Under the pieces are notes generated by a model. The model saw only the letters and a list, made by a program, of their open reading frames with translations. It was not told where the DNA came from and ran no database searches. DNA of 64,000 nt from Oryzias latipes (taxonomy: Eukaryota > Chordata > Actinopteri > Beloniformes > Adrianichthyidae): assembly GCF_002234675.1 (NCBI RefSeq), contig NC_019877.2:62001-126000 (forward strand), read 5' to 3'. How positions within the stretch are numbered: position 1 is the stretch's first letter; the number at the start of each line of letters is the position of its first letter. This document shows positions 11,866 to 32,811 of the stretch, in pieces. The position numbers were made by a program, and so were the translations under genes.

Positions 11866-13665
11866 ACCTCCTGTCCTCAGTCCTCCTGTCCTCAGACCTC
11901 CTGTCCTCAGTCCTCCTGTCTGCAGACCTCCTGTCTGCAGTCCTCCTGTCTTCAGTCCTCCTGTCTGCAGTCCTCCTGTCTTCAGTCCTCCTGTCTTCAG
12001 TCCTCCTGTCTTCAGTCCTCCTGTCTGCAGACCTCCTGTCTTCAGTCCTCCTGTCTTCAGACCTCCTGTCTTCAGTCCTCCTGTCTTCAGTCCTCCTGTC
12101 TTCAGTCCTCCTGTCCTCAGTCCTCCTGTCCTCAGTCCTCCTGTCTTCAGTCCTCCTGTCTTCAGTCCTCCTGTCTTCAGTCCTCCTGTCCTCAGTCCTC
12201 CTGTCTTCAGTCCTCCTGTCTGCAGTCCTCCTGTCCTCAGTCCTCCTGTCCTCAGTCCTCCTGTCTGCAGTCCTCCTGTCCTCAGTCCTCCTGTCCTCAG
12301 TCCTCCTGTCTTCAGTCCTCCTGTCTTCAGTCCTCCTGTCTTCAGTCCTCCTGTCTTCAGTCCTCCTGTCCTCAGTCCTCCTGTCTTCAGTCCTCCTGTC
12401 TGCAGTCCTCCTGTCCTCAGTCCTCCTGTCCTCAGTCCTCCTGTCTGCAGTCCTCCTGTCCTCAGTCCTCCTGTCTTCAGTCCTCCTGTCCTCAGTCCTC
12501 CTGTCTTCAGTCCTCCTGTCTGCAGTCCTCCTGTCCTCAGTCCTCCTGTCCTCAGTCCTCCTGTCTGCAGTCCTCCTGTCCTCAGTCCTCCTGTCTTCAG
12601 TCCTCCTGTCTTCAGTCCTCCTGTCTTCAGTCCTCCTGTCTTCAGACCTCCTGTCCTCAGTCCTCCTGTCTGCAGACCTCCTGTCTGCAGTCCTCCTGTC
12701 TTCAGTCCTCCTGTCTTCAGTCCTCCTGTCTTCAGTCCTCCTGTCTGCAGACCTCCTGTCTTCAGTCCTCCTGTCTTCAGACCTCCTGTCTTCAGTCCTC
12801 CTGTCTTCAGTCCTCCTGTCTTCAGTCCTCCTGTCCTCAGTCCTCCTGTCCTCAGTCCTCCTGTCTTCAGTCCTCCTGTCTTCAGACCTCCTGTCTTCAG
12901 TCCTCCTGTCTTCAGTCCTCCTGTCTTCAGTCCTCCTGTCCTCAGTCCTCCTGTCTTCAGACCTCCTGTCTTCAGTCCTCCTGTCTTCAGTCCTCCTGTC
13001 CTCAGTCCTCCTGTCCTCAGTCCTCCTGTCTTCAGTCCTCCTGTCTGCAGTCCTCCTGTCTTCAGTCCTCCTGTCTTCAGTCCTCCTGTCTTCAGACCTC
13101 CTGTCCTCAGTCCTCCTGTCCTCAGTCCTCCTGTCTGCAGTCCTCCTGTCCTCAGTCCTCCTGTCCTCAGTCCTCCTGTCTTCAGTCCTCCTGTCTTCAG
13201 ACCTCCTGTCTTCAGTCCTCCTGTCTTCAGTCCTCCTGTCCTCAGTCCTCCTGTCCTCAGTCCTCCTGTCCTCAGTCCTCCTGTCTGCAGTCCTCCTGTC
13301 TGCAGACCTCCTGTCTGCAGTCCTCCTGTCTTCAGTCCTCCTGTCTGCAGTCCTCCTGTCTTCAGTCCTCCTGTCTTCAGTCCTCCTGTCTGCAGACCTC
13401 CTGTCCTCAGTCCTCCTGTCCTCAGTCCTCCTGTCTGCAGTCCTCCTGTCTGCAGACCTCCTGTCTGCAGTCCTCCTGTCTTCAGTCCTCCTGTCTGCAG
13501 TCCTCCTGTCTTCAGTCCTCCTGTCTTCAGTCCTCCTGTCTTCAGACCTCCTGTCTTCAGTCCTCCTGTCCTCAGTCCTCCTGTCTTCAGTCCTCCTGTC
13601 CTCAGTCCTCCTGTCTTCAGTCCTCCTGTCCTCAGTCCTCCTGTCCTCAGACCTCCTGTCCTCTC
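11866..13665. repeat. 15-bp minisatellite, about 120 copies
   Basis: The unit is TCCTCCTGTCTTCAG. The first base varies between T and A, and the pair before CAG varies between CT, TT and TG. Register is kept for about 1.8 kb without one insertion or deletion that I can see. Variant units form higher-order blocks: 12361-12480 repeats as 12481-12600, 12001 onward recurs at 12721 onward for about 170 bp, and eight units from 13261 recur from 13411. Because 15 is a multiple of three, all + strand frames stay open, but there is no ATG or gene context, so coding is unlikely. Confidence 0.95.
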
Positions 13666-16196
13666 AGACGTTCTCCTCCGTCTCCTGGTCTCCTTTGGAG
13701 GTTTGGAGCCGATCCGATCCTTTCTGTGTCACTGTTTTCCCAGCAGCTCACTTTCTCCTCTTGTTCTTTGGGGAGTTTGTGCGCCTCCTCCTTTTCCTCC
13801 CCCTCTGTACATCTGAGCGCTCACTCACTCCTCCTCTTCCTCCTCCTCCTCCTCCTCTCGCTCTGTCGCTGCAGACCAGCTGTGCTGGGGCCTCTTTATT
13901 TTTGTTCTCGGTCTCCATGGAGACGAAACCCGGGCGGGGGGGGGGGGGGGTGTCTGTATGTTGTCCCGCCAGCTGACCTGAATGTCCTTTTAGAGCTAGT
14001 ACCTTTAACTGTTTCATTACCCACAATGCCTTTCTGCACAGACTTTGAGAGCTGCAGGACCGTCTGACAGACAGAGCAGGTCTGCAGCTCCAGAACCGGC
14101 CCACAGTCGGGACACTTCAGGGAAAACCCGAGTCCGGACGGTTTTAGCGGAGATGCCGTTTAAGGTTCCTCACGGGGAAGAGTCCAGAATGTCGGAGGGC
14201 TGGCCCAGAGTCCAGGTCCTTCCAGGAAAGGCGTGGACCTGAAGCCAAACCAAACACAGACGCCACATTCAGGCCCGTTTCTGGGAGCAGCAGTTTGGAT
14301 TCCAGCCAAGAAAAGTCGACAAAAACAGGATTTGATTCTGGAGAAAGAAAATAAAAGTCCGTCTCTGATTTAGAGCAGATGCTCTCTGACAGCTTTGCAG
14401 CATTCTGGTTTGAGGCTGCAGGCTGGTCCAGAGAGGAGCTGTGTTTGAACTCCTTCCTGTTTCCGTGGCGATGGACAGACTGACAGATGAAGACAAACGG
14501 GAGGATTCTGAGCAGAGAGGTGGAGGTTTGTTCTGGACCCAGATGAGGGAAGTTATCTAAGGTCCATCTGGTCTCTCGGGGCGTTTGACTTGTTTGGTTC
14601 TGAAGACCAGACAGCTCCTTGGCGTGTGTCAGAACTGCATCTGTGCCGGATCCAGAGGTCCGTCTGAAGATCCCCATGGTCTCAGACTGTTGACGTAACA
14701 ATGGCAAACACCAAACTGAGACCCTCGTCTTCCTCTTTGCCGTGACCCTCAGTGTGTCTGGGGTCATGACCCTTCACTCCTCCAACAAAGCTGTGCCGCG
14801 GTCTTCCTCTGCTCTGCTTTCATCGTCTGTTCCGTGTTCATCTGAGACCTTTTCACATTAAAGACTGAACTCCTTCAGCCATGGACTCTCTCCAGGCCAT
14901 CCCATAATAACAGAACTGAGAGGTTTCCCTCACATTCCTGCTCTTTGATGCTCTCAGCTTGGAAAATGCAGGAATGTTTCATGAAATTAGATTTACGGCT
15001 TGAAAGTCGAAGAGCGGAGGCTGGAAATCCGTCAGAGACTCTTTTGTCCGTCCATCACTCGTCTGTCCTGTTTATGTCAGTCGCTGCTGTTCAGCATTCA
15101 ACCCCCCCCAGCCCAAGCATCTCTGTCTGCAGACCCCCCCCCCCCCCCCCCCCCACATGAAAAGTCAGGGACAGCAGAGGCTTTTGTGGCAGAAGTTTGT
15201 TCATGAACATTTCCTTTATAAGGACACAGATGAGGTTTGAATGAGAGCCGTGTAGAGACGGGATCCTGATCCCTGCAGGACAGACGCTCAGCCATCAGGG
15301 CCGTTTAGGACCTTTCAGAATAAAACTCACTTTATGGCTGTTCTAACCACAACATGGACCGACAACTGATTCTGTTTCTTGGGGAAATCGCTTCCAAAAT
15401 TTGAGTCTAAACACTTTTTCACAGAAATTCATGCAACATGGTAAAATGATCAAATAAGAGTTAACCTGAAAGCAGTGTGTTTCACCTGCGCATGCGTGGC
15501 ATTTCCTTTTATAGAAAATGTACTGTTTTGTATGCAACATAAAGAGTCTTGGGGGGTGTCGCCCTCTAGTGGTGAATCTGTTGTAGCCTTAGAGGACAAT
15601 TGGACGTAAATGTCAGTTCAAACTGAAAGCTTCCTTTAAAGTAGAGGTGTAAATATTAACAGCAGTATTTTCTGTTATTTAGTCGGTTTTAGGAGAAAAA
15701 TAACAGGTTTTATTTTTCAAATGCACATTTTCACCTTTTAACTCATGTATTTATAAATGTTACATTAACTAACTGAATATTTAGTTAGCAGGCTAACTAT
15801 TTAACTTAAAATTAATTAGTCTTGTTATTGTGTATATTTAGTCTATTAACTAAATGTTCAGTTGGTAAACTAAGTATATAATTTTACAAAGTTAATCATT
15901 TAGTTCGCAACTTAAATGTTTAGATCTGACCTAAATATTTATTTCCCAAAGTAAACATTTAAACTTTGTAACTTGTGAGTACAAATCAAATATTTATCTC
16001 CAAACTAAATATGTAGCTATCATGCAAATATACGTGTCACTAAGCGGAAGTGGACTATCAAAATAAAGCTGGATTTTGTTCAGTCTGAAGTGATTCTCTC
16101 GTCCATCGTGTCTTTGTGCGTCACAGATAGGAGACACGTCCAGCCTGAGGACTCGCTTTAGCGACTATTCTTTGGAAACAGGCTTCTTCTCAGGCA
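13666..16196. other. Intergenic, no gene seen
   Basis: A CTC-rich stretch lies near 13825-13862, a G run near 13936-13950, and a run of 21 C at 15134-15154. From 15620 to 16060 the sequence is AT-rich. The longest open frame (14144-14767, minus, 207 codons) has no recognisable domain and no splice or promoter support, so I did not call it. Confidence 0.45.
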
Positions 16197-16441
16197 TCGC
16201 TGCTGGACCACCGTTTATTTGAACGATGGTCATTTGCCTTACTGTGCTCAGCCTGTTTGCCAATGTTCATCAGCATTGGGGGGGTGGGGGTGTGAGATGG
16301 GGTTGAGGTTTGTATGTTGGTGGGGAAGGGCTATTATTATTATTATTGAATTATTGTACTTTTGTTATGTTATTTTTGTGGACGGCACTTTGCATTACAT
16401 TCTGTATGAAACTGCTGTATAAATAAAGGTTGATTTAAATT
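16197..16441 (+). mobile_element. LINE 3'-tail fragment (tentative)
   Basis: The end reads CTGCTGTATAAATAAAGG followed by TTGATTTAAATTGA, which resembles the 3' tails of fish L2/CR1-type LINEs. No coding remnant or target-site duplication was identified, and the left boundary is uncertain. Confidence 0.35.
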
Positions 16442-16547
16442 GAAGGTATTGAACTCGCGCTGCTGCTGGACCGGACTGTTACCGTTAAACCGGCCGCCTC
16501 TGCCACGTCACTCGCGTTAGGTGTGAACGCAGCATAACTGCGCTATC

Positions 16548-17800
16548 TGATCGATTCTAATGTATTTGGCTACAACTCTCCTTTAGAAAACAGTCTGTTA
16601 TTTGATTTATGGGATGAAAAAATGTATTTGTGGCTTAAAAAATATTCTGAGGCCTTTTTGATTTTTGGTGGTGATTTCAATGTTGTTAATGACAAAACCT
16701 TAGATAGACAGCCTCCTAAAAACAAACCACAACAATAAATATTTATAACATTTCATGGATACATTTGAAATTGTAGATGTATTTAGAGCAAAACTCCCTT
16801 CATTCAAATCATTGTTTATTATTCTAAATAATCTCTGATTGGTTATTGGCTCACATAAAAAAATAAATGTCACTGATGTTGATTCCCAGAGTCAGAACTA
16901 AACAAGGGGAATCAGCGTTTCAATATTCTGCAGCTAAAATCTGGAACAGCCTCTCTGAAGGCGTAAGACAGGCCTCTTCTGTGTTCATGTTCAAATCTAG
17001 ACTTAAAACATTTCTGTTTAGCCGTGTATATGACTGAAAGGTCCTATCTGCACTTTTCTTTCCTTTCCTTCCTTTATTTTTAAATCAATTTTCAATTTTT
17101 TTTTTAACGTTGATTATTTCTATGATGTATTGTGATTTTAATGCATTTTTCTGTTTTGTGAAACACCTTGAATTACTTTGTGTACGAATTGTGCTGTACA
17201 AATAAACTTGCCTTGATGTTGATGTGAATTCTCATGCAGCTCCTTTTTCTGACCAAATGATCGTCTCCCTAAAGTTAATTCTCCCCAATGTCCAACATTC
17301 AGCGCTGGAAATAAATAACAGTCTTCTGTCCCACAACACTGTTATAGAAATGACAAGAAAAATGATCAAATCATTCTAAGCTACTGCATCAACAATGTAT
17401 TCAGTCCTAACTGGGAATTATTCAAATTTAACAACAAACTAGAAAAAGGAATAGAAGGAAAAGGTGCATTTATGAGATGTAGAGCAAAGTGGATGGAAGA
17501 ATATATAGTCATAATATTCCAGTTTCCCCCAAAGAACTCGCAGTAGTCATGGATGCAGGAATGAAGGAATTATAATGTTATTTAAATGTTTTTTACACCT
17601 TTACCATCACGTTCAGTCTCAATATTGGTGAGACCTGCTTTACTACGAGAACTTCAACAAGAAATGAACTTTTGACACCCTGGAATTTTTTGAATGCGCA
17701 GAATAGCAACTTCATTTTTCTATCTGTGTACTTTATAGTTGACTCGATTTTATAATATGATCCTGTAAATCTTCAATAAAGATTTTCGAAAATAAATAAA
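16548..17800 (+). mobile_element. Truncated Tx1/L1-type LINE with target-site duplication
   Basis: A frame near 16650 reads FLIFGGDFNVV...LDRQPP, matching the apurinic endonuclease motif GGDFN of Tx1/L1 LINEs. Further on, AAPFSDQMIVSLKL is the SDH-type motif, then WELFKFNNKLEKG. The copy has only part of the endonuclease region and then a 3' tail ending AATAAAGATTTTCG and AAATAAATAAA. It is flanked by a perfect 14-bp duplication, ATAACTGCGCTATC, at 16534-16547 and 17801-17814. A second LINE is nested inside. Confidence 0.75.
16884..17213 (+). mobile_element. Nested L2/Rex-like LINE fragment
   Basis: This 330-bp insert interrupts the Tx1/L1 copy. Its frame includes RTKQGESAFQYSAAKIWNSL and then RQASSVFMFKSRLKTFLFS, the typical C terminus of L2-type reverse transcriptases. 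It ends with GTGCTGTACAAATAAACTTG. The 10-bp duplication TGATGTTGAT flanks it at 16874-16883 and 17214-17223. It is therefore younger than its host element. Confidence 0.75.
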
Positions 17801-17814
17801 ATAACTGCGCTATC

Positions 17815-18376
17815 ATTCTTCAAAGTCAGCTCAAAAGCTGGGAATTTCCAGATGTGCCAGCTGTGCTGACAGACAGGGTTCGGACCTCAGTGCTTCTGGA
17901 CTCTAAAGGTCGATGGACCCATCAGTAGTTCTACCAAAGACCACATTCAGCGGGCCTGAATAACAGAACCCTGTCAGACCCAAACCCCCATCGCTGTTTG
18001 TGTGACCTGTCATCCAGAAAATGCTCCGGTTCTGGTTCCGTTGATTCAACAGAGTTGTTGTTATAGCGCAGAGTTTTGATATTTGACTGTGAATAAAGCT
18101 GGTATAACAGCTGACAGCAGAGAGAAAACCGAGCTGCACCTGAACGCATCGCAGGGCGCCGCTGCCACGTCTCAGCAGCAGCGCAGCCGCAGCTCGGAGC
18201 TCCGCGTCCGGGCTGGAGCGCGGGGCTGGACCGGCTGGATGGGAGGCGGGGGAGGCGCAGAGTGAGGAGGAGACCCGGAGGAGCGGAAAGGAGGACGACA
18301 GAGCCGCGCGCATCCATCGCCGCCCCAGCAGCCCGCCGGGCGGCCATTGTTCCCTCATTTTTCAGGAGCGACCCCC
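17815..18376. promoter_or_regulatory. cdr2l 5' flank with CpG-rich region
   Basis: From about 18120 to 18540 the sequence becomes GC-rich with many CpGs, spanning the first coding exon of cdr2l. This fits a CpG-island promoter. No TATA box was evident and the transcription start cannot be placed by eye. Confidence 0.55.
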
Positions 18377-28297
<9,921 letters not shown>

Positions 28298-29060
28298 GGG
28301 TCTGCAGGAGGTGAAGAAGCAGCCGGGGGGGGGCTCAGATGATCTGAAAAAGAGCACCACCCCACCAGAAGACCGTCAGACCGTCTTCACGAGGAGGAGG
28401 AGCTTCTTCACGGAGGACCTCCTGCTGTGGGCGCTGCTCCTCCATGGTGCTAACCATCTGCTGCAGCTTCAGCCGCCTCCTCACGTCTCCTGGAGAACCG
28501 CAGAAATGAAAGCGTGACGTGGTTATTTTCTGTTTGGGTCACTTCCTGTCACAGTCCTCCTGAGCGCCGCTCTCTACAGCGGTTTCTGTTTCTCCTCATC
28601 GGGGAGCAGAGGCTGGAGGAGAACATCCAGGAGAAGGAGCTGAGTTCTGAGGCGTTTATCATCAGACTGACCTCCCGACAGACACTGTGGAGGTTCTCTG
28701 CAAACGCGGAGAACCTGAACGTTTCGGTCTTCTCCAACTATCAGGCTCACCTTCCTCACAGCTGCAGCAGCTTCTCCCTCCGTGTGTCTTTAACTAAACG
28801 TTTTATACTCTTCATCATGAGAGGAAACCCTCATCATCCTCTGCAGGCTCTGCAGGAGCGTCTCACCCTCAGATGGCGTTTCCGGTCAAACAGTGTGCCT
28901 GAAGGATTTGAACCTTTGCAGTGCCTGTATGTCAACGTTAAAAACAACTATTTATATTGCTTCATGCTTTTATTTGGTTTAAATCTGTTGAGTGTGAGTT
29001 CATCAGCTACTTTGCCACAAACATTTAATACATGTTATTGTGTCCATAAGCATTAATAAA
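28298..29060 (+). other. cdr2l 3' UTR
   Basis: This follows the cdr2l stop and ends at a canonical AATAAA at 29055-29060. The open frame at 28514-29056 lies wholly in this region and has no family likeness. Confidence 0.6.
29055..29060 (+). terminator. Poly(A) signal of cdr2l
   Basis: AATAAA lies about 760 bp after the stop codon, in an AT-rich context. Confidence 0.6.
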
Positions 29061-29210
29061 GCATTAAGGAAATACTGTGTTTTTCTGTTCATTTGTGAAA
29101 AAAATGAGCAAAACTATTGGAAAAAACGATACACATTACTGTGAAAATGACCATAAAAGGTCAATAGAAGTATGTATTATACAGAAGTGAATGTATTATA
29201 CACTTCTGCT

Positions 29211-29376
29211 ACTTTAATTAAGTGACAGAATACGCAGTGTTGAAGAAGAAAATGAAAAAGCATTTTGACGGATTTCTTTTTCATTTTAATTTTGAGTCAA
29301 AAAAAATGCAGCTTTATTTTGCAAATGAAACAGTATTTCTGGTTTTGACTTTTATTTTTAATTATGTTCCAGAATC
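29211..29376 (+). mobile_element. Diverged end fragment of the fold-back transposon family
   Basis: The order of motifs, TTAATTAAGTGACAGAAT, GAAAATGAAAAAGCATTTTG, TTTTGAGTCAAAAAA, TTTCTGGTTTTGACTTT and AATCGCT, matches the right outer arm at 21700-21872. Only one end is present, and it is clearly diverged. This shows the element is a family, not a one-off inversion. Confidence 0.7.
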
Positions 29377-30027
29377 GCTCACATGTTTCACGTTTAGGCT
29401 ATCTTTGGCGCGCGCTACATTCGGTGTTGGTTCTTTTCTTACACCATAACTGGAAAGATTCTGGACTTTTCCTCCTATTCTGGCGTCGAGTCCAAGAGCC
29501 TCAGAGACCTTTCATCGATTCAGTCATTTGTATTTTAAAACATGTATCACAGCTTTTATATAACAAACCTTTTTAATGACGGAACCTTAACTCCCGACTT
29601 CACACCTGCGCCTTCTAGTGGTGAAAAACAAACATTACATCGCGGTCAGTAAATCCATTTTTCAACACGAGCGTCTGAAATAAAATCCATTGAGAATGTC
29701 GCGCGTGCGCGGGTGTTGTTGTCTAACATTACAGAACAGCTGGGTGTGATTGTAAATAGCACACATGACTCACACAGAAAACACTGCCTGTTACAGAAGA
29801 GATTTATATTTGCTAAATGTCCTTGCGATTGGCAGTCCTTCATGGGTGTAAATGTGTTGCTAAAGATGTGCATTTATGTAATTTGTGTATTAAACATCGA
29901 CTATCTGCAGGTAAGAAACATGAATGCCAACATTAATTTTTATCTGAAACACACCCAATCTAACCACAGTTAGGCCGGTTGTGATGGCATCTAGGAATAT
30001 GTCCTGCAACGCCGACTTTGACATACA

Positions 30028-30100
30028 GACCGCGTGGCCTAATGGATAAGGCGTCTGACTTCGGATCAGAAGATTGAGGGTTCGAGTCCCTTCGTGGTCG
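30028..30100 (+). tRNA. tRNA-Arg (TCG)
   Basis: The 73-nt gene folds as a cloverleaf with acceptor stem GACCGCG / CGTGGTC, anticodon stem TCTGA / TCAGA around loop CTTCGGA, and T-arm GGTTCGAGTCC. Box A is TGGCCTAATGG and box B is GGTTCGAGTCC. A TTTT terminator starts about 2 bases after the 3' end. CCA is not encoded, as expected for a nuclear gene. Confidence 0.95.
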
Positions 30101-30527
30101 TCTTTTGTCTCTCCATTTAACCGTGTGTTGTAGGCCAGAGGAAAAAACACAATAAATTTGTATTATTTAATGCTGACCTGTGACTGTGTCTGAATTCCCA
30201 CCCTGATGCATAACTCTTAATTACCACCCCACTAACTTAGGGGGGTAATTCGGACACAGTGATCGCCATTTTAACTTCTGCTAAACTGACCGAAAATAAA
30301 ATCTAAGTCGATCTTTACTTTAACACACATATTTGTTGTCCTTTACCTTTGATGTACCTTTATACCTTGTCATCTGTCCCATTGAGCTCCAGTCCACACA
30401 CGCACGCATGTGTGGCATTGTAAATACACCACAGACATATATATTACAATGTATTATATATACATTGTGGATTGTACAAATATATTATAGAGATATTGGA
30501 CCTGCTGACCTGCTAAAAGTCGAACAC

Positions 30528-30599
30528 AGCAGAGTGGCGCAGCGGAAGCGTGCTGGGCCCATAACCCAGAGGTCGATGGATCGAAACCATCCTCTGCTA
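30528..30599 (+). tRNA. Initiator tRNA-Met (CAT)
   Basis: The 72-nt gene has acceptor stem AGCAGAG / CTCTGCT with the A1-U72 pair of eukaryotic initiators, anticodon stem with GGG-CCC pairs around loop CCATAAC, and the diagnostic T-loop ATCGAAA in place of TTCGA. It appears to match the vertebrate initiator tRNA as I know it. A TTTT run lies about 10 bases downstream. Confidence 0.96.
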
Positions 30600-30725
30600 T
30601 GTGTTACGTTTTCCACCATCGCTTTTTGTTGCCACCGTATCGATGTGAATTTCTTTAAACTTAAGGCTGTACGTGAATTAATATACTGAGCGAGCAGCAA
30701 AGATCAAACTTGATATACTGTATAT

Positions 30726-30731
30726 TTTATT
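30726..30731 (-). terminator. Poly(A) signal of mrpl58
   Basis: AATAAA is read on the minus strand about 70 bp after the mrpl58 stop codon. Confidence 0.55.
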
Positions 30732-30798
30732 AGCGGAACATGAATACAATATTGTACATCTTTATGGAAAATATATTCACAAAAACAGGAATAATCTG

Positions 30799-31744
30799 TC
30801 AATCAAAGTCCACTCTTCTGCTTTGTTTGGTTCCTGAATGGATCTTTTTCTGTTTGAGGCGTTCTTCTTTCCTCTTTTTCAACCTGAAACAGATCAGATT
30901 CCTGGCTTAGACACAAACACTGAGGCCGGGTGGTGATGGTGGACAGTACCTGGCTGCCCGCAGAGCCACGTCCTCCGCTGTAGGTTCATGAGGTTTCTCA
31001 CTGGCTTCTGCCAGGATGGTGGAGATCTTCTGCAGGCAGTCGGAGAGATTCCTGTGCTGACTTCTGCTCACCTCTGAGCTCACCAGCAGCTCCCCGGCTT
31101 TATTCATGCGGCTTCTGTTCTGTGGTTTAAAACCCGCAAAGATCTTAGATGAACCAGAAGGTATGAAGGGGAAACCAGACCTGAAGACACACCTTTTCTA
31201 TGACTTTTAGTCGAATGTCCTCAGGTATCCAGTCTGCTGTGTGCACGTGGAAGCGGACCTTTGCCTTTGTGTTCACTGTGAGTGTGGGATGAAAGTCCTG
31301 AACCCAGAAACCAGCACTTCCTTCAGGACATTCTTTAACGGAATATTCACCTTTATTGACGTGCTGTCCTCCTGGACCACTGCTCCTGCTGTATGTGACT
31401 GTCAGCCGCTCTACCACAGCATAAACAACTATAAGACATACTATAAACATGCATTTAAAATTGGCATCAGAGGGCCTTCTTACCTGCTGGAATGTGCACT
31501 TTAGTGTCCTGTAAAATCACAACCAAGAGCTTTTAGTTCTGCTTTTAGTTTATTTGCATCATGAGATGAAGGACTTTTAACTGGAAAATAAATGACTTTT
31601 TTTTATTCTACTGACCTCGGAGGCGTGTGCCCATTTGGTGACAGAAAAGGCGTTTATTTGCATTAATGTTAAACCGTTGGCTCTAACAACAGTCATTTTA
31701 TCTGACAGTAAACAAACGCGTCGTGTCAGACATGCTGCCGCCAT
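30799..31744 (-). CDS. mrpl58: Mitoribosomal protein L58 / peptidyl-tRNA hydrolase ICT1
   Basis: Six exons: 31616-31744, 31484-31508, 31351-31410, 31193-31275, 30950-31119 and 30799-30883. Phases agree and the product is 183 aa (human 206). ICT1 is a codon-independent release factor built into the large mitochondrial ribosomal subunit; it frees stalled peptides by hydrolysing peptidyl-tRNA. The catalytic motif [11 protein letters not shown] has GGQ at about residues 65-67. The block [17 protein letters not shown] and the tail [20 protein letters not shown], ending SRRVDFD, match human ICT1. The first 43 residues are Arg-rich and nearly free of acidic residues, fitting a mitochondrial presequence. 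The 25-nt second exon was set by phase and is the least certain. The gene points toward cdr2l and is divergent from daglb. Confidence 0.95.
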
Positions 31745-32811
31745 GATGAATTAACGTCACCTACCAAGGAAGTGACGTCGAAACCATCCTGTTGTGCATT
31801 AGATTTAGTTTTAATCACTTCTTCCTTCACGTGTATCACACGGTCGTATGACTTCTGTGGTTGGTTGGTTTGTAAGCAAAAAAAAAGGGATTACAAAAAC
31901 ATAAAAAACTATCTAAATAAAAACGACAGGTTCCACCGAGATTTGAACTCGGATCGCTGGATTCAGAGTCCAGAGTGCTAACCATTACACCATGGAACCA
32001 ACTAGCTCCTTTTGGGGCCGGCGTGTTTATATCTACTTCTCCAGCCGAAATTCAAATGTCCATGAGTGTCTTTGAGCAAATACATTTTTTATCGACTTAT
32101 TCTCACTTATTTTATTCATTTCAATTACAAATAGAACCTTAAAAAAAGCCATACGTGCAAAGGGGCCTCATTTGGTTGCATTTGAGTGGCTACATCGTTA
32201 AAAAAATAAAGTTAAAAAAATAAAGTGTCCCCAGCGGAACGTTTCTTTCTCTCAGTTTCCACCGAGTGTTTAAAGGCGCACACCACTATTACGGCAGTAC
32301 TAAAAACAGAACGAATTTGTATAGATTAAATTCTACATTCCCTTTTGTTACCTTATCAAAATTGTGATTTTTGTACAAATATATTTTGATATATGATCGT
32401 TTAACCGTCAGTTGCTTGAAATTCTTCGGTCTTTTTTCCTGGAAGTAGCCGAAATGTTTTTAGCATCAACATAATGATGATGCTAACGTTTGGTTTACGT
32501 TTAGCTACAAAAATCGGTTAAAATCGACGAAGACATGCGTAAATGTTAAAAACCCATAGTGTCTTTTGTTTATGTCGACATAATTTTTGATGCCGTTTCG
32601 AAGCTCATCGACATTCTGATAAGTTTGATTGTTTGGTTGAAGACGGAGCCTGAGCTCCGCAGACCGTCGTGGGCAGGAAGGAAGCTGACGGAGGGGCACG
32701 CGCTTCCCGCGGGATGAAGTCATGACTGACGCGATGCTGCTGTTGCTCAACAGCTCTCGGCTTTCAGCGTAGCGGCGCAGAGGTCTGTTCAGAGCGGGGA
32801 GCGGCGTCAAC
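31745..32811. promoter_or_regulatory. Divergent promoter region between mrpl58 and daglb
   Basis: Coding starts of mrpl58 (minus) and daglb (plus) are 1067 bp apart. CpG-rich sequence lies near both ends and AT-rich sequence in the middle. A tRNA-Gln gene sits in it. Transcription starts cannot be fixed from sequence. Confidence 0.5.
31928..31999 (-). tRNA. tRNA-Gln (CTG)
   Basis: On the minus strand the 72-nt gene begins GGTTCCATGG and ends CGGTGGAACCT. The anticodon stem CTGGA / TCCAG holds loop CTCTGAA with anticodon CTG. The T-arm has GAGTTCAAATC. It appears identical to the common vertebrate tRNA-Gln-CTG as I recall it. A TTTTT terminator follows about 8 bases downstream. It lies 184 bp upstream of the mrpl58 start and is co-oriented with it. 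Confidence 0.96.

Noticed and set aside
11866-13665. Possible very long repeat protein in the 15-bp array
   Set aside because: Frames stay open only because the period is a multiple of three. There is no ATG, no flanking exon signal, and several frames are open at once.
11866-13665. CRISPR-like regular spacing in the tandem arrays
   Set aside because: Units are directly adjacent with no unique spacers, and the DNA is vertebrate. These are minisatellites.
14144-14767. 207-codon minus-strand open frame between the large minisatellite and cdr2l
   Set aside because: No recognisable domain, low-complexity composition, no promoter or splice context; shorter frames overlap it. Length alone is not enough in this GC range.
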